Assembly (NCBI GenBank): GCA_913778495.1
Contig: CAJYVD010000010.1
Span: forward strand, 1 to 64,000
Direction of reading: 5' to 3'
DNA: 64,000 nt
Source: an uncultured Pantoea sp.
Lineage (GTDB): Bacteria; Pseudomonadota; Gammaproteobacteria; Enterobacterales; Enterobacteriaceae
The position numbers and the translations under genes were made by a program. Positions 7,606 through 17,021 of this stretch are shown here, piece after piece (position 1 is the stretch's first letter; every line of letters starts with the position of its first letter). The notes under the pieces were generated by a model. That model was given only the letters and a program-made list of their open reading frames with translations. It had not been told where the DNA came from and ran no database searches.

Positions 7606-9015
7606 CTAAGCCAGCGCGGCAATCAGTGCACCAAGCCGCGCCACGGCTGCTTCCGCACGCGCATCCCACGGCCAGGCCGCATTAAAGCGAAAACAGTGGT
7701 TGAATGCGTCGCTGCCGGAGAACAGCTGCCCCGGCGCGATGCTGATTCCTTCCTGCAGCGCCAAATGATAGAGCTGCGTGGTGTTGATGCGATCGGGCAG
7801 CGCGACCCACAGAAAGTAGCCGCCGGGCGTGTCGCTGATACGTGCGTCGTCAGGTAAAACGCGGTGCAGCGCATGCCGCGCCAGCTGCTTGCGTTTTGCC
7901 AGAGTCTGCCGCAGTTTCTTCAGGTGCGTATCGTAGCTGCGCGTGCTGAGGAAATCCGCCAGCGCCAGCTGCATCGGCGCACTGGTGGAGAGTGTGCTCA
8001 TCATCTGAATACGCTGTACGCGCTGCGCATGGCGCCCTGCCGCGACCCAGCCGACGCGAAATCCCGCGACCAGATTTTTTGAAAAGCTGCCGCAGTGCAG
8101 CACGTTCCCGTCGCGATCAAACGCTTTGGCGGGCAATGGCTTATCATGCCCGCTGTAAAGATCGCTATAAACGTCGTCTTCGATCATCGCCACGTTGTAG
8201 CGGGCAAAGAGTTCCACCAGCTGCTGCTTGCGCGCGCGGCTCAGGGTAAAGCCGAGCGGGTTGTGCCGATTGGTCATGATCCACGCGGCTTTGACCGGCC
8301 AGCGCTGCAGCGCCTGCTCCAGCTCATCCATGTCCATGCCCGCTTCGGCGTCGCTGGCAATGGCGATAGCATTGAGCTTAAGGCGTTCAATGGCCTGGAG
8401 TGCGCCATAAAACGACGGGTGTTCGATCACCACCCAATCCCCCGGCTCGGTCACCGCCTGCAGGCTGAGGTTCAACGCCTCCATCGCGCCATTGGTGATC
8501 ACAATGTCATCCGGCGACAGCGTTATCCCCTGCTGGGCATAGCGCTGCGCCAAAATTTTACGCAGCGCTTCGTTGCCGGGCGGCAGATTATTTAACGCAT
8601 CGGTGGGTTTGAGGTGGTGCGAAACATTGACCAGCGATCGCATCAGTTGACGCTGGGGAAACAGTTCCGGATCGGGAAACGCCGAGCCAAACGGCACAAT
8701 GTTGGGATCGCGCGTGGCTTGTAGCACGTCGAACACAAAGCTGTTGGTGTCCGCCTGGTGGCTTTTTTCAATCGCCTGCACGGGAGGGCGTGGACGTGCT
8801 GCCGCGGCACGTGGCGCCACATAGTAGCCGGACTGCGGTTTAGAGACGATCGCGCCTTGGCTCTCCAGCACTTCATACGCGTGCATGACCGTCATCAGAC
8901 TCAGGCCGCTGTGCTCCGCCTGCTGGCGCAGCGAGGGGAGTTTTTCCCCCGGCTGCCAGATCCGTGCGTCAATTTGCGCGCGCAGTTGATCCACCAATTG
9001 CTGATACTTCGCCAC
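7606..9015 (-). CDS. MocR-family regulator: GntR helix-turn-helix fused to aminotransferase domain (YdcR-like)
   Basis: A 469-residue MocR-type protein. Residues 1-70 are a GntR winged helix-turn-helix (LPSLRQQAEHSGLSLMTVMH). The rest is a class I aminotransferase fold binding pyridoxal phosphate, with the Schiff-base lysine at about residue 313 (CGSFSKNLVAGFRVGW). A GTG start at 9015 preceded by GGAGG gives a length like E. coli YdcR (about 468). The open frame extends to 9093, but that stretch does not resemble the family. Such proteins usually act as regulators responding to PLP or amino-compound metabolism rather than as enzymes. Its targets are not evident from the neighbours. Confidence 0.85.
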   Translation of the reverse strand: MAKYQQLVDQLRAQIDARIWQPGEKLPSLRQQAEHSGLSLMTVMHAYEVLESQGAIVSKPQSGYYVAPRAAAARPRPPVQAIEKSHQADTNSFVFDVLQATRDPNIVPFGSAFPDPELFPQRQLMRSLVNVSHHLKPTDALNNLPPGNEALRKILAQRYAQQGITLSPDDIVITNGAMEALNLSLQAVTEPGDWVVIEHPSFYGALQAIERLKLNAIAIASDAEAGMDMDELEQALQRWPVKAAWIMTNRHNPLGFTLSRARKQQLVELFARYNVAMIEDDVYSDLYSGHDKPLPAKAFDRDGNVLHCGSFSKNLVAGFRVGWVAAGRHAQRVQRIQMMSTLSTSAPMQLALADFLSTRSYDTHLKKLRQTLAKRKQLARHALHRVLPDDARISDTPGGYFLWVALPDRINTTQLYHLALQEGISIAPGQLFSGSDAFNHCFRFNAAWPWDARAEAAVARLGALIAALA

Positions 9016-9120
9016 TTCCCCTCCGCTGTAGCGCCCCGCTAAGCGGCACAGTGTAGCGTAAATCGCCGTGCGAAAAACCCGCGCTGCGCCCAAGCAGGCC
9101 TTGTATGCGCACAGAGGGCC

Positions 9121-11223
9121 TTACTGTGGCGTGAGCGCGCCTTGCGGCTGTGACTGAATCTGCCTGAGTTCGGTCGGCAGCATGTCGATCAACTCGGGCG
9201 GCAGCGGTTTGCCCAGCAAATACCCTTGCAGCATGTCGCAGCCAAGCCCGGTGAGAAAGGCTTGCTGCGCCGGGGTTTCCACGCCTTCTGCTACCACCTT
9301 GAGATTAAGCGACTGCGCCAGGGCGACAATGGCAGACACAATGGTGGCGTCTTCGTTTTTTGCCTGCAGCTCTTTCACGAAAGCGCGATCGATCTTGAGT
9401 TCAGAAGCGGGGAGACGTTTCAGGTACAGCAGGCTGGAGTAGCCGGTGCCAAAATCGTCAATCGACGCCCGGACGCCACTTTCCGTCAGCTCCGTCAGAA
9501 TGCGCACGCTCTCTTCAGGGTGGCGCATCGCGGTGGTTTCCGTGACTTCAAGCGTCAACAAATCAGCGGGGATGTCGTGTCTGGCCAGCGCCTGCAGCAC
9601 CGTGTCTACCAGATTGCTCTGTTCGAACTGCAGCGACGACAGGTTGACCGCCACCGACCAGTGCGGATGACCTTGCAGGTGCCACGCGTGCAGCTGCCGA
9701 CAGGCTTCATTGATCACCCAGTCGCCGATGGCGACGATCATCCCGGTTTTCTCGGCTAGCGGCAGAAACACGTCAGGCGTCAGCAGACCCCGGCGCGGAT
9801 GCTGCCAGCGTAGCAGCGCTTCAAAGCCGAGAATCGGACCGCTGGGCGCGCGGTATTTAGGCTGATAAAACAGGCGCAGCTCGTTGTTATCCAGGGCGTG
9901 CCACAGGTCGTTATTGAGCTGCAGCTGCGATTGGGCTTGGGTATTCATGGAGGGCTGGAAGAAGCTGTAGCCGTTGCGACCGTTGTTTTTGGTGTGGTAC
10001 ATGGCGGCGTCGGCGTTGAACATCAGCTCACGATCGTCGCGGCCATCGCCGGGGTAGACCGCGATGCCCACGCTGAGTGACACCACTAAGTCGTAGCGCG
10101 AGACGTTAAAAGGACGATCAATCGCTTTTACCAGCGCATCAGCCACCGCGGCGGCATCGTTGGGCTCCTGAATCTCCATCAGCAGGACAAACTCATCACC
10201 GCCCAGCCGCGCCAGCGTATAGTGCCCCTGCATCTGCGCGCTCATGCGTTCGGTCACGGCCACCAGCAGGTTATCGCCCACGTGATGGCCAAACGCATCG
10301 TTGACCGCCTTGAAACCATCGAGATCCATAAACATCAGCGCGAACTGCGACTGCTCGCGGTTGGCCTTGTTGAACGCCTGATCGAGCCGATCTTCCAGCA
10401 AAATGCGGTTGGGTAAACGGGTAAGATTATCGTGCAGCGCCAGCTGAGCCAGCTCACGATTGGCCTCTGCCAGCGAACGCGCCAGCAGCGAGGTGCGCGC
10501 CTGCATGCGTGCATCCAACATAGAGACCAGCAGAGTAATACCGAGGATCGCCAGCGTCACCACCGTGACCAGAATCGCCAGCCAGCTACTGTTGACGCCC
10601 ATGTGCGTGGCGTGGCTGTGCAGCGGGAAGCTGGCCGCCGCCATACCGGTATAGTGCATGCCGGCAATCGCAAAGCCCATCACCACCGAGGCCCCGAGCC
10701 GCAGCAGGGTCACGCGCGCGTTGCCGTCACGCAGATGAAACGCCAGCCACAGCGCCGCGCCCGACGCCGCCAGCGCAATCACCACCGACAGCGAAATCCA
10801 GCCCGCGTGCCACACGATGCCGGGCGTAAACATCAGCGCGGCCATCCCGGTGTAGTGCATGGCGACCACGCCCGATCCCAACACCAGAGCGCCTGCGCTC
10901 AGCCGGGCGATGGACAGCGCCTGTGAGGTACATACTAACCAGAGCGCAACAATCGAGGCCACCACGGCGACCGCCATAGAGACGCCCGTCAACTTCGCAT
11001 CATAGCTCATCACCATATCGAGGCTCATCGCCAGCATGCCGATAAAGTGCATCGCCCAGATGCCAATGCCCATGGCAAAGCCGCCGCCCAGCAGCCAAAT
11101 CATCCCAATGCGTCCGGTTGAAGACGCGACGCGTCCTGCCATGTTCAGCGCGGTAAAAGAGGCCAGCACCGCCACCAGAATGGAAATGATGACGGTAAAT
11201 GCGTCGTATGAAGTCACTAACAT
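9121..11223 (-). CDS. MHYT-GGDEF-EAL membrane c-di-GMP enzyme
   Basis: A 700-residue integral-membrane signalling protein. Residues 1-245 carry an MHYT sensor with seven predicted membrane helices and three motif copies (AMHFIGM, degenerate, then AMHYTGM twice), a module proposed to sense gases or copper. A GGDEF domain follows (about 260-425) with an intact active-site loop RLGGDEF, then an EAL domain (about 435-690) starting GFEALLRWQHP and containing VTETTAM and DDFGTGYSS. Both catalytic motifs are preserved, so it could make or degrade cyclic di-GMP, which controls biofilm and motility. It is divergent from the archaic pilus operon, with 566 bases between them. Confidence 0.92.
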   Translation of the reverse strand: MLVTSYDAFTVIISILVAVLASFTALNMAGRVASSTGRIGMIWLLGGGFAMGIGIWAMHFIGMLAMSLDMVMSYDAKLTGVSMAVAVVASIVALWLVCTSQALSIARLSAGALVLGSGVVAMHYTGMAALMFTPGIVWHAGWISLSVVIALAASGAALWLAFHLRDGNARVTLLRLGASVVMGFAIAGMHYTGMAAASFPLHSHATHMGVNSSWLAILVTVVTLAILGITLLVSMLDARMQARTSLLARSLAEANRELAQLALHDNLTRLPNRILLEDRLDQAFNKANREQSQFALMFMDLDGFKAVNDAFGHHVGDNLLVAVTERMSAQMQGHYTLARLGGDEFVLLMEIQEPNDAAAVADALVKAIDRPFNVSRYDLVVSLSVGIAVYPGDGRDDRELMFNADAAMYHTKNNGRNGYSFFQPSMNTQAQSQLQLNNDLWHALDNNELRLFYQPKYRAPSGPILGFEALLRWQHPRRGLLTPDVFLPLAEKTGMIVAIGDWVINEACRQLHAWHLQGHPHWSVAVNLSSLQFEQSNLVDTVLQALARHDIPADLLTLEVTETTAMRHPEESVRILTELTESGVRASIDDFGTGYSSLLYLKRLPASELKIDRAFVKELQAKNEDATIVSAIVALAQSLNLKVVAEGVETPAQQAFLTGLGCDMLQGYLLGKPLPPELIDMLPTELRQIQSQPQGALTPQ

Positions 11224-11789
11224 AGTGATTTCCCTGGGTTAAGCCGCTACTGAATCAGCTGTGGTGTAAGTAAGTAACAAAAGCGCCATGCGGTGTGGCG
11301 ATCGAATAACACCGCGCCCTACGCACGGCCTGCGTTCAGCACAGCGGGGAGGAATACGCCTTATCGGCTCCTCCATGCGATCAGGCACTGCTTAATAACC
11401 CTTGCTGTCGCTCTCTGTTCTAGCGCTGACGCACTTAAAAATTAATGATACTTATTTAATTAAGGAATTTATCATTCCGCCCTGGGCGGCGACAAACTAT
11501 CGATTCAATCGTTTATTAATTTTTTTCAACGCGCCGCCAGCCCCTGTCAATACTGCTTTATCGGCGAAAAAAGCCAATTAATTAGCAAAAAATTTCGCCG
11601 CTTCTTCTGCGCGACCGGCGCACTGTTCTATAGTAAACAAAACTGATATAAATCATTAAACTCGTCTGTATCCACTTTCTTACCTTCGCGCTGCCGGCAT
11701 ACCCAGCCCTGACGGTAATTTGCGTTAATTTCTGTCCGTTATCACCGGGTGAAAAAGCACTGACTCTGGATAATCAGTAAGGAATGATT
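11224..11789. other. Long regulatory gap upstream of the pilus operon
   Basis: No gene was found in 566 bases. The part from about 11435 to 11665 is strongly AT-rich, with runs such as TTAATTAAGG and AATTAATTAG, inside a GC-rich neighbourhood. It separates the divergent MHYT-GGDEF-EAL gene and the pilus operon and probably holds both promoters, possibly with nucleoid-protein (H-NS-type) silencing. No single promoter stands out. Confidence 0.5.
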
Positions 11790-12359
11790 ATGAAACTCAA
11801 GCTTTTCATCGCGACCGTCAGCCTGAGCGCTATCGCCGCCTCGCACCTCGCCAATGCCGCCACCACCACCGGCACCATTAACGCCACCTTGACGCTGACC
11901 ACCGGCTGTCTGGTGAACGGACAATCCGCCACAACCGGCGTTAACTTCGGTACCCTGAACTTTGGTAGCAGCGCCGCCACCTTTGATACCCTCAACGCAA
12001 CGCTGGTGGGGGCCTCTGGCAACGGTATTTTTGTGCGCTGCACCACCGGTCAAACTTTCAACGTTCAGGTCACCAGCAGCAACGCCGCGCCTGCCACCAC
12101 CTTTGGTACGGTTAGCGGGCAGCCGCGCTATCTGATTCTGGGCTCCAACAATACCCAAGGCATCGCCTACACCCTTTACAGCGACGCGGCCTTTACCACG
12201 GCTATCGCCAACAACACCAACATCGCCCCCAGCGGGACGACCGATCCGGCACTGGGCACCAACTTCGCCATCTACGGGCGCGTGGTGGGCGGCGGCTTTG
12301 ATCCACTGATCCCAGCCGGTACCTACACGGATACCATCAACGTCGCGGTGAATTACTGA
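11790..12359 (+). CDS. Spore-coat-U (SCPU) pilin, probable major subunit of archaic pilus
   Basis: A 189-residue secreted pilin of the spore coat protein U family (CsuA/B-like). A signal peptide (KLFIATVSLSAIAASHLANA) precedes the mature region starting ATTTGTINATLTLTTGC, whose cysteine and the paired cysteine in IFVRCTTGQ are typical. The C-terminal block PAGTYTDTINVAVNY is the usual closing strand. The start at 11790 is favoured over 11784 by the distance to TAAGGA. First in an operon of two pilins, chaperone, usher and two-domain tip subunit. These subunits assemble by donor-strand exchange into thin pili used for attachment and biofilm. It lies after a long AT-rich regulatory gap. Confidence 0.87.
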   Translation: MKLKLFIATVSLSAIAASHLANAATTTGTINATLTLTTGCLVNGQSATTGVNFGTLNFGSSAATFDTLNATLVGASGNGIFVRCTTGQTFNVQVTSSNAAPATTFGTVSGQPRYLILGSNNTQGIAYTLYSDAAFTTAIANNTNIAPSGTTDPALGTNFAIYGRVVGGGFDPLIPAGTYTDTINVAVNY

Positions 12360-12380
12360 GTGCCGGACTGACGTTACGGC

Positions 12381-12893
12381 GTGAGAGTATTTCACAGGAT
12401 CTGCGGCGGATGCGCGCTGTTGTTGGGCGTTAGCCTTTCCACGTGGGCGCTGCCAACCGCGACTTTCCAGGTCGCGGCCTCGGTGGTCGCAGGCTGCGTG
12501 GTATCGGGAACCAATACCGGCGTGTTCGGCGCGCTGAATTTTGGCACCCAGTCGGGCGTCGCTCGCCGGAGCGTCAGCGCCAGCCTGGTGCAGAGTACCA
12601 CCATTACTCTGGCCTGCACGCCCGGCACCGCGCTGAGCATGAGCATTGACGGTGGCAGTCATTACGCCACCACGCGCAACCTGCAAATCAGCGGCAGCAC
12701 CGCTGAGACCGTGCCGTACGCGCTCTACAGCAACGCCGCACTCACTACCGCCATTCCGGTCAACAGCGCCGTCGCGCTGAGCTACAGCAACGCCAATAAC
12801 ATCACGCTGCCCATTTATGGCCAGCTTACCCTCCCCGGCCCCACGCGAGCAGGTACCTATACCGATACATTAACCGTGACGCTCAGCTGGTGA
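12381..12893 (+). CDS. SCPU-domain pilin, second subunit
   Basis: A 170-residue secreted SCPU-family protein with a signal peptide (about residues 1-23, ending STWALP) and the same Cys pair (VVAGCVVSG, TLACTPG) and closing motif RAGTYTDTLTVTLSW as the preceding pilin. Only 21 bases separate the two genes, and the next gene follows at once, so they are one transcript. The start is a GTG at 12381 without a good ribosome binding site, suggesting translational coupling. By analogy with Csu operons it is a minor or adaptor pilin, though major and minor roles cannot be told from sequence alone. Confidence 0.82.
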   Translation: MRVFHRICGGCALLLGVSLSTWALPTATFQVAASVVAGCVVSGTNTGVFGALNFGTQSGVARRSVSASLVQSTTITLACTPGTALSMSIDGGSHYATTRNLQISGSTAETVPYALYSNAALTTAIPVNSAVALSYSNANNITLPIYGQLTLPGPTRAGTYTDTLTVTLSW

Positions 12894-12919
12894 CGACATT
12901 GAAAAAAGGACGAATGACA

Positions 12920-13615
12920 ATGCGCCTGCGCGATCTGTTTACGCTGTTGTTTATGACCCTGGTGCCCGTTGCGCACGCGGCGAACTCCCTGATGATTTGG
13001 CCGATCGATCCCACCCTCAACCCCGATGAGAAAGCCAGTGAGCTGTGGCTGGAGAATCGCGGCAGCGCCAGCACCATTATGCAAGTGCGCGTCTTCGCCT
13101 GGCAGCAAACGGCAGGCCAGGAGCAGTATCAGACGCAGCAGCAGGTGGTCGCCAGTCCGCCAATGGTGCGACTGGAAGCCGGGCAAAAGCAGTTGGTGCG
13201 CTTGATTCGACAACTGCCGCCCGCGCCCGGGCAGGAGGCGGCCTACCGCGTGGTTCTGGACGAGATCCCGACGCCACGCACGCCGGGCGAGAATCAGGCG
13301 GGGCTGACGTTCCAGATGCGCTATTCGGTGCCGCTGTTCGTTTACGGCAGTGGCGTGACGCGCGACAGCGTACAGCCGACGCTGCAGTGGCACGTGGTCA
13401 GCGAGGCAGGCAAACGCTGGCTGGAACTCACCAACCGCGGCAACGGTCATGCGCGCCTGAGCAATGTGAAGCTCGGCGATCGCAACCTGGGCAGCGGGTT
13501 GTTTGGCTACGTGCTAGCCAACAGTCGGTTTCGCTGGCCACTCAGCGGCGGCGCGAGCGGTGAGTTGTCCGCCGAGGTAAACGGTCGCCACTGGCGCAGC
13601 GCCGCCACGCGCTAA
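12920..13615 (+). CDS. Periplasmic pilus chaperone (CsuC-like)
   Basis: A 231-residue PapD-like chaperone with signal peptide MRLRDLFTLLFMTLVPVAHA. The mature protein begins ANSLMIWPIDPTLN and has the two-Ig-domain chaperone layout: the N-domain contains LWLENRG, the subunit-binding edge MVRLEAGQKQLVRLIR and YRVVLDEIP. It binds pilin subunits and donates a strand until usher delivery. The start at 12920 has AAGGA 9 bases upstream; in-frame alternatives are 12914 and a GTG at 12890 that overlaps the preceding stop. The stop overlaps the usher start (TAATG). This is the archaic (sigma-class) chaperone type rather than FimC-like, judging by its SCPU partners. Confidence 0.87.
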   Translation: MRLRDLFTLLFMTLVPVAHAANSLMIWPIDPTLNPDEKASELWLENRGSASTIMQVRVFAWQQTAGQEQYQTQQQVVASPPMVRLEAGQKQLVRLIRQLPPAPGQEAAYRVVLDEIPTPRTPGENQAGLTFQMRYSVPLFVYGSGVTRDSVQPTLQWHVVSEAGKRWLELTNRGNGHARLSNVKLGDRNLGSGLFGYVLANSRFRWPLSGGASGELSAEVNGRHWRSAATR

Positions 13616-16023
13616 TGAGGCACCGATTCTCGACCCGCACGCTGACGGTAATCGGCGTGCTGAGCGCGCTGCCCTTGCACAGCGCGGCGGAGACCTTTTC
13701 CACGCTACCGCCGCCGCCCGCACTGGAGAACAGCGCCAGCACCCAGCAGTTTATGCTGGAGCTGGTGGTGAACCAGCGTGCGCGCGGCGACATAGTGCCG
13801 GTAGAACGTCGGGCGGGAGATTTTTGGCTGCGCCGGGGTGACCTGCTGCAGGCCGGCATCCCCGCCGACAAGCTCTCCGGTGAGCAAATCAATATTGATC
13901 AACTCAACGAGGTCGATGTGACGTACGACGAAGCGCGCCAGCGCCTGCTGCTCAACGTGCCGCCTGCATGGCTGCCCGACCAGGTGATTGGCCAGGCGCA
14001 GCGCGGTATTCGCTATCCGGGGCGCGCGTCGAACGGGGCGCTGGTGAATTACGATCTCTACGCCACGCGCACGTCGCGCGTGGGCACGCGCCTTTCAGGC
14101 TGGAATGAGCTGCGTGCGTTCGGCCCAGCCGGGCAATTTTCCACTAACGGCGTTTACAGCCAAGCGTTGTCGGGCCGCATGGCGGGCCAGCAGCAAGGCT
14201 TTATTCGCTATGACACGTGGTTCAGCAATGAAAATGAGGAGCACGCCATGGCCTGGCGCGTGGGCGACCTGGTGACGGATTCTCTGAGCTGGAGCAACAG
14301 CGTGCGCCTTGGCGGCGTGCAGATCGCACGGGATTTCAGCGTGCGCCCCGATCTGGTGACCTATCCGCTGCCCAGCTTCTCCGGGCAGGCGGCGGTGCCC
14401 TCATCGGTCGATCTGTTTATCAACGGCTATCGCAGCGCGCAAGCGGATGTGCAGCCTGGCCCCTGGTCGCTGACCAACGTGCCCTTCGTTAACGGTGCCG
14501 GTGACGCGGTGATCACCACCACCGACGCCGTGGGCCGCCAGGTCACCACCACGCTGCCGTTCTACGTCGCCAGCAGTTTGCTGAAAGCCGGGCTGGCGGA
14601 TTACGCGTTTTCCGCCGGCGCCATCCGGGAAAATTATGGCCTGAAAAACCTCGACTACGGCGCCGCGGCGGCCAGCGGATCGTATCGTTATGGCCTGACG
14701 GATCGCGTTACCCTGGAGCTGCACGCCGAAGGGGGCGATAGCGTGGTCTCGGGCGGCACCGGCGGCTTGTTCACGCTCGGCAGCTGGGGCGTCGTCAACG
14801 GCGCGCTGGCGCAAAGCCAGATGGCGGGCAAGGCTGGCAGGCAATACAGCTGGGGATACCAGTACAACAACAGCTGGTTCAGCATAGGAACGCAGCATGT
14901 GCGCCGCAGCGCCGATTACGGCAATCTGGCGCTGGCCGGTACGCGCGGCGACAGCGGCAATACGCGCTATTCGCTGGCGCAGCGCAGCGCGCAGTACACC
15001 GCCAGCGTGTCGCTCAGCACCTATGGCAGTCTCGGGTTGGCCTATCTCGATATCGCGGGGGGCGCGGGGGATCGCACCCGGCTACTGAATATGACGTGGA
15101 GCAAAACCCTGTGGGGCAGCAGCAGCCTGTATCTCTCCATGAGCCGCGATCGCCAGCGTGGCGACTGGAGCGGCGCGCTGTCGCTGGTGATTCCGTTTGG
15201 AGAGCAGAGCAGCGCCTCGCTCAGCGTCGAGCGCGATCGGCAAGGAGAGCAAAATCAGCGCCTGTACCTGTCGCGCGCCATGCCGACCGAAGGCGGGCTG
15301 GCGGGCGATGCGTCTTGGGCGCACCAGGGCGGCAACCGCGGCGATTATCATCAGGCTAGCCTACGCTATCGCACCAACAAGCTGGATGGCTCGCTGGGCG
15401 TCTATGGCGACCGTGACGCCACCACGCAGTGGGCGGATTTCACCGGCGCGCTGGTGCTGATGGATAACCGTGGGTTCGCCGCCAATGATATCAACGATGC
15501 CTTCGTGGTGGTGAAAACCGATTATCCCGGCGTCACCGTGCGCTATGAAAACCAGCCAATGGGGCGTACCGACCGCGCCGGGTATCTGCTGATCCCCTCG
15601 GTGAGCAGCTATTATGGCGCAAAATATGACATCGACACGCTGGATTTACCCCCCGATCGCAGCGTATCGCGCGTCGAGCAGCGCTTCGCCGTGAAGCGCA
15701 ACAGCGGGTATCTGCTGCATTTTCCGGTCGAGCCACTGCGCGCGGCCAGCGTGGTGCTGCACGATCGCCACGGCGCGCCGCTGCCGGTTTCCAGCCAGGT
15801 GCTGCGTGAAAACCAGGCCACCGCCTACGTGGGCTGGGACGGGCTGGTGTGGATGGAGGATCTCAGCGCGGATAACCCGATGCAGGTCATCACGCCCGAC
15901 GGGCGGCGCTGCGACACGCGATTGGCGCTGGCGAAAGGCGAACCCAAAGCGCTTAAAACCTACGGCCCGCTGACGTGCGATCTGCCCGATGGCGTAACGC
16001 CACCGCGAGGTGCGACGCCATGA
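13615..16023 (+). CDS. Outer-membrane usher of archaic pilus (CsuD-like)
   Basis: An 802-residue usher. After a signal peptide (about 1-24) come the periplasmic N-domain, the 24-strand pore (about 130-640) interrupted by a plug domain, and C-terminal domains. Typical motifs are VDLFINGYRSAQADVQPGPW in the plug region and PYPGVTVRYENQPMGRTDRAGYLL-like sequence near 640 with the variant TDYPGV. It receives chaperone-pilin complexes and threads the fibre through the outer membrane. The start overlaps the chaperone stop by one base and its own stop overlaps the next start (ATGA), so the genes are translationally coupled. No frameshift was seen. Confidence 0.9.
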   Translation: MRHRFSTRTLTVIGVLSALPLHSAAETFSTLPPPPALENSASTQQFMLELVVNQRARGDIVPVERRAGDFWLRRGDLLQAGIPADKLSGEQINIDQLNEVDVTYDEARQRLLLNVPPAWLPDQVIGQAQRGIRYPGRASNGALVNYDLYATRTSRVGTRLSGWNELRAFGPAGQFSTNGVYSQALSGRMAGQQQGFIRYDTWFSNENEEHAMAWRVGDLVTDSLSWSNSVRLGGVQIARDFSVRPDLVTYPLPSFSGQAAVPSSVDLFINGYRSAQADVQPGPWSLTNVPFVNGAGDAVITTTDAVGRQVTTTLPFYVASSLLKAGLADYAFSAGAIRENYGLKNLDYGAAAASGSYRYGLTDRVTLELHAEGGDSVVSGGTGGLFTLGSWGVVNGALAQSQMAGKAGRQYSWGYQYNNSWFSIGTQHVRRSADYGNLALAGTRGDSGNTRYSLAQRSAQYTASVSLSTYGSLGLAYLDIAGGAGDRTRLLNMTWSKTLWGSSSLYLSMSRDRQRGDWSGALSLVIPFGEQSSASLSVERDRQGEQNQRLYLSRAMPTEGGLAGDASWAHQGGNRGDYHQASLRYRTNKLDGSLGVYGDRDATTQWADFTGALVLMDNRGFAANDINDAFVVVKTDYPGVTVRYENQPMGRTDRAGYLLIPSVSSYYGAKYDIDTLDLPPDRSVSRVEQRFAVKRNSGYLLHFPVEPLRAASVVLHDRHGAPLPVSSQVLRENQATAYVGWDGLVWMEDLSADNPMQVITPDGRRCDTRLALAKGEPKALKTYGPLTCDLPDGVTPPRGATP

Positions 16024-16982
16024 GAACGCTGCTGCTGTTTCTGCTGCTGGCCTTCCCCGGCATCGGCATGGCCGCGTGCGCGCTCTCTGCACCGGCGGCC
16101 AGCTTTGGCAGCGTGACCACGTTCGCCGTCAACAGCACCGCCGGCACCACCTCCAGCAACACCAACGTCAACTGCGGCAGCGGCTCGCTGGCGCTGCTGG
16201 GCACGGATAATGTCACCTATGCGTTTACCAGCGCCACCAGCGTCAGCGGGTCGCGCGCGGTACTGAAGGCCTCAAGCGCCCAGACGGACGCAATACCGAT
16301 CCAGCTCTGCATCGACAGCGCCTGCGCCAATGAGCTGCCGATCGGTGGTCGCCACGTTTATGATTCTGCCGCGCTGCTGAGGCTCGGCAGCACACTCAAT
16401 TTTACCATTCCGCTCTATTTCCGCACCGTACCGGGCCAGGTGGTGGCCGCCGGCAGCTACACCACCACGATCACCCTTACGGTCAGCTATACCGTGTGCG
16501 CGGGCATCAACGCGGGAGGGCTGTGTGTGGGAACCGTGCAGACAAGCACCGGCACGCCGATGACCTTTGCGGTAAATTTGCTCGTCACCAACGACTGCAC
16601 CACCATCACCGCCCCCAGCCTCAACTTCGGCAGCGCCCCGCTGGCGAACCGCTTTTCGACCCTCCAGCAAACCATTAGCGTCGTGTGCTCGAAGGGCAGC
16701 ACGTTCACGGTGGGGCTCAGCAACGGCAGCTACTACAGCGGTACGTCGCGACAAATGGCGAGCGGCTCAAATCGATTGGCATACGAGATCTATAAAGGTG
16801 CCACGTCTGCCGCGCGCTGGGGCCCTGCCGGCAGCGATCGCTGGAGCAGCAGCAGCGCCACTTCGCTCAATGCCGATACCCTGACGCGTAACTTCACCTA
16901 TACCGCACAGATTTTGCCTACGCAGACGACGCCACCTGCAGGCAATTATAGCGATAGCGTGGTGGTGGATGTGGCGTTTTAA
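16020..16982 (+). CDS. Two-domain SCPU tip adhesin (CsuE-like)
   Basis: A 320-residue protein with signal peptide MRTLLLFLLLAFPGIGMA and two SCPU domains. The first spans about 19-160, beginning ACALSAPAASFGSVTTF and closing AAGSYTTTITLTVSY. The second spans about 163-320, closing PAGNYSDSVVVDVAF. In Csu-type pili the two-domain subunit is the tip adhesin, whose N-terminal domain inserts hydrophobic loops into surfaces; that role is inferred here from layout and last position in the operon. The ATG at 16020 overlaps the usher stop, and a longer in-frame start at 15975 would eat into the usher. Four cysteines are placed as expected in the first domain. Confidence 0.85.
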   Translation: MRTLLLFLLLAFPGIGMAACALSAPAASFGSVTTFAVNSTAGTTSSNTNVNCGSGSLALLGTDNVTYAFTSATSVSGSRAVLKASSAQTDAIPIQLCIDSACANELPIGGRHVYDSAALLRLGSTLNFTIPLYFRTVPGQVVAAGSYTTTITLTVSYTVCAGINAGGLCVGTVQTSTGTPMTFAVNLLVTNDCTTITAPSLNFGSAPLANRFSTLQQTISVVCSKGSTFTVGLSNGSYYSGTSRQMASGSNRLAYEIYKGATSAARWGPAGSDRWSSSSATSLNADTLTRNFTYTAQILPTQTTPPAGNYSDSVVVDVAF

Positions 16983-16988
16983 GCGGGG

Positions 16989-17015
16989 AAAAACGTGGCC
17001 CGCAGCGGGGCCACG
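16989..17015 (-). terminator. Terminator of the MFS gene
   Basis: A perfect 8-bp stem (16994-17001 with 17008-17015) and 6-nt loop is followed on the minus strand by five T residues. It lies just past the stop of the convergent MFS gene and only a few bases after the pilus operon stop, so it may stop both. Confidence 0.75.
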
Positions 17016-17021
17016 ACAGGA

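Noticed and set aside
10432-10926. 164-codon plus-strand frame within the MHYT-GGDEF-EAL gene
   Set aside because: Gln/Arg/His-rich shadow of the well-supported minus-strand gene.
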